Shown here: positions 58,298-64,000 of the stretch, one piece after another
Layout of the letters: every line of letters starts with the position of its first letter
How positions within the stretch are numbered: position 1 is the stretch's first letter
Assembly (NCBI GenBank): GCA_028692395.1
Contig: JAQUXP010000004.1
Coordinates: forward strand, 62,001-126,000
Length of the DNA stretch: 64,000 nt
Direction: 5' to 3'
Source: Lachnospiraceae bacterium
Lineage (GTDB): Bacteria; Bacillota; Clostridia; Lachnospirales; Lachnospiraceae
Notes under the pieces: model-generated
Seen by the model: only the letters and a program-made list of their open reading frames with translations
What the model was told of the DNA's origin: nothing
The model's database searches: none
Position numbers and translations under genes: made by a program

Positions 58298-58326
58298 TTG
58301 CATATCATAAACAAATGCTGTATATT
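58298..58326 (+). promoter_or_regulatory. argG promoter
   Basis: Plus-strand -35 TTGCAT, 17 bases, -10 TATATT, ending 42 bases before argG. It lies next to the ARG boxes, so ArgR bound there could affect both directions. Confidence 0.7.
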
Positions 58327-58367
58327 TAATTGCAGTTAATAAAAGAAATCCAAGGAGGACATTTATA

Positions 58368-59594
58368 ATGAAAGAAAAAGTTGTCTTAGCATATTCCGGC
58401 GGTCTGGATACCACTGCCATCATCCCGTGGTTAAAAGAGACCTTCGATTATGAAGTTGTATGCTGCTGTGTAGACTGTGGTCAGGGAAATGAACTGGACG
58501 GTCTGGCTGAAAGAGCAAAGCTTTCCGGCGCTTCTAAATTATATATTGAAAATATTGTTGATGAATTCTGTGATGAATATATTATGCCATGTGTAGAAGC
58601 AGGTGCTGTATACGAGCATAAATACTTACTGGGTACCTCCATGGCTCGTCCGGTTATCGCAAAGAAGCTGGTTGAGATCGCACGAAAAGAAGGCGCTGCC
58701 GCAATCTGCCACGGTGCTACCGGAAAAGGAAATGACCAGATCCGCTTTGAGCTTGGTATCAAGGCTCTGGCTCCAGATCTGAAGATCATTGCTCCATGGA
58801 GAATGACAGATGTATGGACCATGCAGTCCCGTGAAGATGAGATTGATTTCTGCCGCCAGCATGGTATCGATCTGCCATTTGCAGCTGACAGCAGCTACAG
58901 CCGTGACCGTAACCTGTGGCATATCAGCCATGAAGGTCTGGAACTGGAAAACCCTGCCAATGAGCCAAATTATGAGCATATGCTCGTTCTTGGTGTCACT
59001 CCGGAAAAAGCTCCTGATGAGGGAGAATATGTGACCATGACCTTTGAAGCCGGTGTTCCAAAGACGGTAAACGGCAAGGCAATGAAGGTTTCTGAGATCA
59101 TCACAGAGCTGAATACTCTGGGTGGAAAACATGGTGTCGGTATCATCGATATTGTGGAAAACCGTGTAGTAGGTATGAAGTCCCGTGGCGTATACGAGAC
59201 TCCCGGCGGAACAATCCTTATGGCAGCCCATGATCAGCTGGAAGAACTGATTCTGGATCGTGACACTCTGGAAACAAAGAAGAAACTTGGAAGCCAGTTT
59301 GCACAGGTTGTATATGAAGGAAAATGGTTCACTCCACTTCGTGAAGCACTTCAGGCATTTGTTACCTCCACCCAGCAGTATGTGACCGGTGAAGTAAAAT
59401 TCAAGCTTTACAAGGGCAACATCATCAAAGCCGGAACGACTTCTCCTTATAGCCTGTATAATGAATCTCTGGCTTCCTTTACCACTGGTGATATGTATGA
59501 TCACCATGACGCAGACGGATTCATCACGCTGTTCGGCCTTCCTCTGAAGGTTCGTGCTATGATGATGCAGGAAGTAGAGAAAAACAAAAAATAA
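58368..59594 (+). CDS. argG: Argininosuccinate synthase
   Basis: A 408-residue ATP-dependent ligase joining citrulline and aspartate. The ATP loop AYSGGLDTTAI is at 8-18; the family patterns GATGKGNDQIRFE and SYSRDRNLWHISHEG are present. It is transcribed away from argCJBD, and argH is not next to it: a terminator follows directly. AAGGAGG lies nine bases before the ATG. Length is normal (about 400-410). Cytosolic tetramer in known members. Confidence 0.97.
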   Translation: MKEKVVLAYSGGLDTTAIIPWLKETFDYEVVCCCVDCGQGNELDGLAERAKLSGASKLYIENIVDEFCDEYIMPCVEAGAVYEHKYLLGTSMARPVIAKKLVEIARKEGAAAICHGATGKGNDQIRFELGIKALAPDLKIIAPWRMTDVWTMQSREDEIDFCRQHGIDLPFAADSSYSRDRNLWHISHEGLELENPANEPNYEHMLVLGVTPEKAPDEGEYVTMTFEAGVPKTVNGKAMKVSEIITELNTLGGKHGVGIIDIVENRVVGMKSRGVYETPGGTILMAAHDQLEELILDRDTLETKKKLGSQFAQVVYEGKWFTPLREALQAFVTSTQQYVTGEVKFKLYKGNIIKAGTTSPYSLYNESLASFTTGDMYDHHDADGFITLFGLPLKVRAMMMQEVEKNKK

Positions 59595-59618
59595 AAGCTT
59601 TCCATTAACGAAAGATAA

Positions 59619-59670
59619 AAAGCAAGCCATCGGGACAGTTCAAGTGAACCCGATGGCTTGCTTCTTTTTT
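59619..59670 (+). terminator. Terminator after argG
   Basis: AAGCAAGCCATCGGG pairs with CCCGATGGCTTGCTT (15 bp) around a 14-base loop, followed by CTTTTTT on the plus strand. Confidence 0.93.
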
Positions 59671-59757
59671 ATCATGTGCAACTGCTACCTCGTAAACGAA
59701 ATAACTACCCGGAAATCCTGACAAGCTTTCTGTGGCAGTTATTCAGGAAACGATGTA

Positions 59758-60258
59758 CTAGCTTACCATTTTTCCTACAAACACGTAAGAAACCAGGGAC
59801 ATAATCACCGATGCAATTACAACACCAAGCAAAATTGCTTTCGACGATTTTTTCACATCTATTCCAAGTAAAGATGCAATCAATGCTCCGGTCCATGCGC
59901 CAGTGCCAGGAAGGGGAATTCCCACAAAAGCCACCAACCCCCAGAACTCTCCTTTTTGTATGTTGTCACTTCGTTTCATAGCCTTATTCTCCAGCCATTC
60001 AATCATAGGACGAAATACTTTTGCTTTCTTCATCCATTTAAAAATCTGCTTGATAAAAAGCAGGATAAATGGAATCGGAAGGAGATTTCCGATAACACAG
60101 ATAGGAAGAGCCTGCAGATATGGCACCTTTAAAAGCGATGCCGCCAAAAGCCCTCCTCGAAGCTCCAGAATCGGAAGCAGGGAAATAATAAAAATTACCG
60201 CATGCTCCGAGATGTACGGGGACAGATTTTGTGTAAACCATTGTACTAAAGAATCCAT
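59758..60258 (-). CDS. Small multidrug-export-type membrane protein
   Basis: A 166-residue membrane protein with about four to five helices. ELRGGLLAAS (32-41) and the GIPLPGTGAWTGALIASLLG stretch (about 113-132) are typical of the Sm_multidrug_ex family (COG2426). These are DedA-like small membrane proteins whose true role is unclear; a role in drug export or lipid transport is only proposed. It lies 23 bases after metY on the same strand, so it is probably co-transcribed with it. Confidence 0.75.
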   Translation of the reverse strand: MDSLVQWFTQNLSPYISEHAVIFIISLLPILELRGGLLAASLLKVPYLQALPICVIGNLLPIPFILLFIKQIFKWMKKAKVFRPMIEWLENKAMKRSDNIQKGEFWGLVAFVGIPLPGTGAWTGALIASLLGIDVKKSSKAILLGVVIASVIMSLVSYVFVGKMVS

Positions 60259-60281
60259 ATAATCAATTAACTCCTCTTTTT

Positions 60282-61559
60282 TTAGATGGCAGCCAGGGCC
60301 TGGTCAAGATCTGCTATAATATCATCCATATCCTCAATTCCTACAGACAGACGAATCAAATCCGGAAGGACGCCAGCCTCAATCAGCTGCTCGTCATTCA
60401 ACTGACGATGGGTATGGCTTGCAGGATGTAACACGCAGGAACGTGCATCCGCTACATGGGTAACGATGGCAATCATGTTCAGATGATTGGTAAATGTCAT
60501 AGCACCCTCTTTGCCGCCCTTTGGCCCAAAGCTGAGTACACCACAAACACCTGTTGGCATGTATTTTTCAGCCAGTGCATGATATCTGTCATCTGGCAGT
60601 CCTGCATAGGAAACCCATGCAACCTTATCGTGATTTTTCAAAAACTCTGCAACCTTCTGGGCATTTTCGCAGTGTCTCGGCACACGCAGATGCAGTGTCT
60701 CCAGACCAATGTTGGTCAGGAAAGCATTCTGTGGAGACTGGCAGGCTCCCATGTCCCGCATCAGCTGAACAACCGCTTTTCTGATATAAGCTTCTTTTCC
60801 GAATTTTTTTGTGTAAACGATGCCGTGATAAGACTCATCCGGAGTGGTAAGTCCCGGATATTTCTCCGCATGTGCGTCCCAGTCAAAATTACCGGAATCT
60901 ACGATACATCCACCCATAGCCATCGCATGGCCATCCATATATTTTGTAGTGGAATGCGTAATAATATCCACACCAAATTCGAAAGGACGACAGTTGATCG
61001 GAGTTGCAAAGGTATTGTCACAGATCATCGGTACCCCATGCTCATGTGCAAGCTTTACAAACTTTTCAATATCCAGCACAACGCCTGCCGGATTGGAAAT
61101 TGTCTCTGCAAATACTGCCTTTGTGTTTGGCTGGAATGCTTTTTCCAGTTCCTCAGCCGGTGCATCCTGATCCACCAGTGTTACTTCGATTCCAAAACGA
61201 TGCAGGGTTACGGTCAGAAGGTTGGTGGTTCCTCCATATACCTTGGCTGCACAGACTACATGGTCTCCGGCACAGCAGATATTGGTAACAGCAAACATGG
61301 TAGCAGACTGTCCGGAGGAGGTCAGCATTGCCATCACACCGCCCTCCAGATCGCAGATCTTCTGGGCAACCGTATCACAGGTTGGGTTCTGCAGACGGGA
61401 ATAAAAGTATCCATCTGCCTCCAGATCAAAAAGCTTTCCCATCTCTTCACTGGTTTCATACCTGTAAGTAGTTGACTGATAAATCGGCAGTACCCGTGGT
61501 TCACCGTTCTTCGGCTGCCATCCACCCTGTACACAGATTGTATTTTTCTTATAATCCAT
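60282..61559 (-). CDS. metY: O-acetylhomoserine sulfhydrylase
   Basis: A 425-residue PLP enzyme of the Cys/Met metabolism family that makes homocysteine directly from O-acetylhomoserine and sulfide. The PLP lysine is K206 in THSTTKYMDGH; YSRLQNPT (53-60) and the 420+ length with the insert around FDWDAHAEKYPGL fit MetY rather than MetB. ATG at 61559 is nine bases after GAGG. The leader is only about 40 bases and holds no SAM riboswitch. Its own promoter is at 61607-61635. Confidence 0.92.
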   Translation of the reverse strand: MDYKKNTICVQGGWQPKNGEPRVLPIYQSTTYRYETSEEMGKLFDLEADGYFYSRLQNPTCDTVAQKICDLEGGVMAMLTSSGQSATMFAVTNICCAGDHVVCAAKVYGGTTNLLTVTLHRFGIEVTLVDQDAPAEELEKAFQPNTKAVFAETISNPAGVVLDIEKFVKLAHEHGVPMICDNTFATPINCRPFEFGVDIITHSTTKYMDGHAMAMGGCIVDSGNFDWDAHAEKYPGLTTPDESYHGIVYTKKFGKEAYIRKAVVQLMRDMGACQSPQNAFLTNIGLETLHLRVPRHCENAQKVAEFLKNHDKVAWVSYAGLPDDRYHALAEKYMPTGVCGVLSFGPKGGKEGAMTFTNHLNMIAIVTHVADARSCVLHPASHTHRQLNDEQLIEAGVLPDLIRLSVGIEDMDDIIADLDQALAAI

Positions 61560-61606
61560 CACTTGTATCCTCACTTTTGGTTTTTTTATTTCGCATTGAT
61601 AGATCG

Positions 61607-61635
61607 ATTATATCTCTTTTGCTTCCATCTGACAA
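61607..61635 (-). promoter_or_regulatory. Promoter of metY
   Basis: Minus-strand -35 TTGTCA, 17 bases, -10 TATAAT; predicted start near 61600, about 40 bases before metY. The stretch 61636-61733 up to the pflB promoter shows no gene. Confidence 0.75.
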
Positions 61636-61733
61636 GAGGTGGCAGTTTACTCTTTATCAAGCTTCTGTTTATCCAATTAAACCAGATATTTCCATTGTAT
61701 TAAAAGAAACACAATAAACAATCATTTTCCTCG

Positions 61734-61763
61734 TTGACATTTACAGATTGTATACAGTATATT
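61734..61763 (+). promoter_or_regulatory. Promoter of pflB
   Basis: A perfect -35 TTGACA, an 18-base spacer and -10 TATATT on the plus strand. Transcription would start near 61770, just ahead of the riboswitch. Confidence 0.7.
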
Positions 61764-61771
61764 ATAGGTAT

Positions 61772-61838
61772 GTTATACGACTGACGGAAGTGGAATTGAC
61801 CACGGGAAGTATGACTGTAATTAGCCGACCGTCTGGGC
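61772..61838 (+). promoter_or_regulatory. ZTP (pfl) riboswitch
   Basis: The leader of pflB carries the pfl-motif hallmarks: ACGACTGACGGAA at the 5' side, a GTGG/CCAC hairpin, GGGAAGT, and the conserved GCCGACCGTCTGGGCA at the 3' side. GACGG (61783-61787) pairs with CCGTC (61829-61833) as the expected pseudoknot. The class senses ZTP/ZMP, which rise when 10-formyl-tetrahydrofolate is short, and turns the gene on; formate from pyruvate formate-lyase feeds that pool. Ligand identity comes from the known family. Confidence 0.88.
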
Positions 61839-61870
61839 AAAAGCTGCTCAAGATATGGGTCAGCTTTTTT
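61839..61870 (+). terminator. Riboswitch-controlled terminator
   Basis: AAAAGCTG pairs with CAGCTTTTTT directly after the conserved 3' part of the aptamer, 27 bases before pflB. It is the likely expression platform of the ZTP riboswitch. Confidence 0.82.
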
Positions 61871-61897
61871 ATTTCATTCAAATAGGAGGACATTGCT

Positions 61898-64000
61898 ATG
61901 CTGCAAAAAGAACAATGGACTGGCTTCAAAGGCCGAATCTGGAAGGAAGAAGTAAACACGCGTGATTTTATCCAGGCTAACTACACTCCCTATGATGGAG
62001 ACTCCAGCTTTCTGGAAAAGCCAACGGAGGCAACCGAGAAACTCTGGGATGCACTTCAGACCCTTCAGAAGGAAGAACGTGCAAAGGGCGGCGTTCTCGA
62101 TATGGATACAGAGATTGTATCCTCCATCACTTCCCATGGACGAGGATATATCAACGAGGATTTAAAAGAATTAGAAAAGGTAGTCGGACTTCAGACAGAT
62201 AAGCCTCTGAAACGTGCTTTTATGCCTTTCGGTGGCATCAAGATGGCAGAGGATGCCTGCACCACCAACGGTTATGAGCCTGATCCGCAGCTTCATAAAA
62301 TATTTACAGATTATCACAAAACCCATAATCAGGGTGTTTTCGATGCCTACACCCCTGAGATGAAAAAAGCACGTCATAACAAGATCATTACCGGACTTCC
62401 GGATACTTATGGTCGTGGACGTATCGTCGGTGACTACCGCCGTGTGGCTCTCTATGGTATCAACTACCTGATGGAGCAGAAAAAAAATGACTTTGATAAC
62501 TGCGGCTGCGGTATTATGACAGATGATATCATCCGTCAGCGTGAGGAGATCTCCATGCAGTACCGTGCTCTGGCAGATATGAAGCTGATGGCAGAAAGCT
62601 ATGGCTTTGACATCTCCGAGCCTGCAAAAAATGCACAGGAAGCTGTACAGTGGCTGTACTTTGGCTACCTTGCCGCTATCAAGACACAAAACGGTGCTGC
62701 CATGAGTGTTGGCCGTATCGCTACCTTCCTTGATATTTATATTCAGCGTGACCTGGAAAATGGCACTTTAACTGAAATCGAGGCACAGGAATTAATCGAT
62801 CACCTGATTATGAAGTTCCGTATGGTAAAATTTGCCCGTGTTCCTTCCTATAATCAGCTGTTCTCCGGTGACCCGGTTTGGGCAACTCTGGAAGTTGGTG
62901 GAATCGGTCAGGACGGACGTTCTATGGTAACAAAGAGTGATTATCGTATCCTGCATACGCTGGTGAATATGGGACCGGCTCCGGAACCAAACCTTACCGT
63001 ACTCTACTCTTCCAGACTGCCGGAGAACTTCAAGAAGTTTGCTTCCTACATTTCCGTAGAAACAAGCTCCATCCAGTACGAAAATGATGATGTAATGCGT
63101 CCGGTATGGGGCGATGACTACTCTATCTGCTGCTGTGTATCTGCAACTCAGACTGGTAAAGAGATGCAGTTCTTCGGTGCACGTGCCAACCTTGCCAAGT
63201 GTCTGCTTTATGCAATCAACGGCGGCGTAGACGAGAAGACAAAAGTGCAGATGGGACCGGAATATGCACGGATTTCCTCCGATTATCTGGATTATGCAGA
63301 AGTAATGCGCAAATATGACATGATGATGGACTGGCTTGCAGGACTTTATGTGAATACTTTGAATGTCATCCAGTACATGCATGACAAGTACTACTATGAG
63401 GCTGCTGAGATGGCACTGATCGATACTGATGTAAGACGAACCTTTGCAACTGGTATTGCAGGCTTCTCCCATGTTGTTGACTCCTTGAGTGCAATCAAGT
63501 ACGCACATGTAAAAGCGATCCGTGATGCAGATGGTATTGCCATCGATTACGAGATCAAGGGAGATTTCCCGCGCTACGGAAATGATGATGACCGTGCAGA
63601 TGAGATCGCCGTATGGCTGCTGCAGACCTTCCTTGAGAAGCTGAAAAAGCATCATACCTACCGTAATTCAGAGCCGACGACCTCGATTCTGACCATTACC
63701 TCCAACGTTGTTTACGGAAAAGCTACCGGAACTCTTCCTGACGGAAGAAAAGCCGGCGAACCGCTGTCTCCTGGAGCTAACCCAAGCTATGGTGCGGAAA
63801 AGAATGGTCTGCTTGCTTCTCTGAACTCTGTTGCAAAGCTGCCATATGAGTGGGCACTGGATGGTATCTCCAATACACAGACGATAAGCCCTGGCGCACT
63901 GGGACATAACGAAGAGGAACGCAGCGAAAACCTGGTTCATATCCTGGATGGTTACTTCAATCAGGGTGCTCATCATCTGAATGTAAATGTATTCGGAATT
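61898..64000 (+). CDS. pflB: Pyruvate formate-lyase, cut by window end
   Basis: The first 701 residues of formate C-acetyltransferase, which turns pyruvate and CoA into acetyl-CoA and formate by a glycyl-radical mechanism. The substrate loop holds the catalytic Cys pair (C412-C413 in SICCCVSA, with an extra Cys before it); [11 protein letters not shown] and [14 protein letters not shown] are typical of true PflB rather than diol dehydratase relatives. The glycyl-radical motif near the C-terminus lies beyond the window, as would the activase gene. ATG is eight bases after AGGAGG. Regulated by the upstream ZTP riboswitch. Oxygen-sensitive, so it fits an anaerobe. Confidence 0.95.
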   Translation, partial: MLQKEQWTGFKGRIWKEEVNTRDFIQANYTPYDGDSSFLEKPTEATEKLWDALQTLQKEERAKGGVLDMDTEIVSSITSHGRGYINEDLKELEKVVGLQTDKPLKRAFMPFGGIKMAEDACTTNGYEPDPQLHKIFTDYHKTHNQGVFDAYTPEMKKARHNKIITGLPDTYGRGRIVGDYRRVALYGINYLMEQKKNDFDNCGCGIMTDDIIRQREEISMQYRALADMKLMAESYGFDISEPAKNAQEAVQWLYFGYLAAIKTQNGAAMSVGRIATFLDIYIQRDLENGTLTEIEAQELIDHLIMKFRMVKFARVPSYNQLFSGDPVWATLEVGGIGQDGRSMVTKSDYRILHTLVNMGPAPEPNLTVLYSSRLPENFKKFASYISVETSSIQYENDDVMRPVWGDDYSICCCVSATQTGKEMQFFGARANLAKCLLYAINGGVDEKTKVQMGPEYARISSDYLDYAEVMRKYDMMMDWLAGLYVNTLNVIQYMHDKYYYEAAEMALIDTDVRRTFATGIAGFSHVVDSLSAIKYAHVKAIRDADGIAIDYEIKGDFPRYGNDDDRADEIAVWLLQTFLEKLKKHHTYRNSEPTTSILTITSNVVYGKATGTLPDGRKAGEPLSPGANPSYGAEKNGLLASLNSVAKLPYEWALDGISNTQTISPGALGHNEEERSENLVHILDGYFNQGAHHLNVNVFGI

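Noticed and set aside
58626..59630. Long open frame of 334 codons on the minus strand opposite argG
   Set aside because: It mirrors the codon pattern of argG, has no ribosome-binding site or recognisable domain, and argG is a complete conserved gene.
61560..61733. SAM riboswitch or T-box in front of metY
   Set aside because: The promoter leaves only about 40 bases of leader, with no S-box core or T-box motif.
62792..63655. Open frame of 287 codons on the minus strand opposite pflB
   Set aside because: pflB is clearly coding across this stretch; the reverse frame is Cys/His-rich nonsense typical of a shadow frame.

Overview
The window looks like a chromosomal segment of a spore-forming, anaerobic Firmicute, most likely Lachnospiraceae (Blautia/Roseburia-like). 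The reasons are a canonical sigma-G gene, an Enterococcus-type nine-gene V-ATPase operon beside a complete F-ATPase operon, CUT1 sugar ABC transporters flanked by glycoside hydrolases, a YesM/YesN two-component pair, and a ZTP-riboswitch-controlled pyruvate formate-lyase. Strong GGAGG ribosome-binding sites and sigma-A-like promoters are common. Most genes lie on the minus strand. The plus-strand genes are tRNA-Arg, a tiny toxin gene, rsmH-like, sigG, argG and pflB. I had no database access, so names rest on recognised motifs.

Layout. (1) 71-10040: carbohydrate cluster A: LacI regulator, sugar-binding lipoprotein, two permeases, GH3, GH43, GH4 and a small zinc-ribbon protein. (2) 10238-16440: a tight five-gene operon comEA / response regulator / histidine kinase / GerMN lipoprotein / comEC, linking DNA-uptake proteins to a two-component system. 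A DMT-type transporter follows. (3) 17130-25775: V-type ATPase operon, transcribed G/H, I, K, E, C, F, A, B, D; the proteolipid keeps the known Na+-ligand residues. (4) 26037-29639: VWA protein, MoxR-like AAA+ ATPase and a glycerophosphodiesterase, ended by an exceptional 28-bp hairpin. (5) 29785-30463: tRNA-Arg, a truncated Xre-like start, and a compact type I toxin-antitoxin candidate. (6) 30543-31592: an unlinked RsmH-like methyltransferase. (7) 31718-38070: F-ATPase operon atpBEFHAGDC with a clear promoter; its c subunit lacks the Na+ ligands. (8) 38358-40564: sigG and a MATE exporter overlapping tail to tail. (9) 40642-53548: carbohydrate cluster B: GH30, two GH31 enzymes, two permeases, binding protein, and a YesN/YesM/LytTR regulatory operon. 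(10) 53731-59594: argCJBD and divergent argG around an ArgR-type operator. (11) 59758-64000: small-export protein, metY, and pflB under a ZTP riboswitch, cut by the window end.

How it fits together. Clusters A and B import oligosaccharides and cleave them inside the cell; neither encodes an ABC ATPase, so a shared MsmX-type ATPase elsewhere is implied. Pyruvate formate-lyase serves fermentation and supplies formate for one-carbon metabolism. The two rotary ATPases may couple ATP to different ions.

The most notable element is the locus at 30179-30463. It has a 27-residue holin-like hydrophobic peptide with a sequestered ribosome-binding site, a bidirectional terminator, and a strong opposing promoter for an antisense RNA. 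The two promoters are inverted copies of each other.
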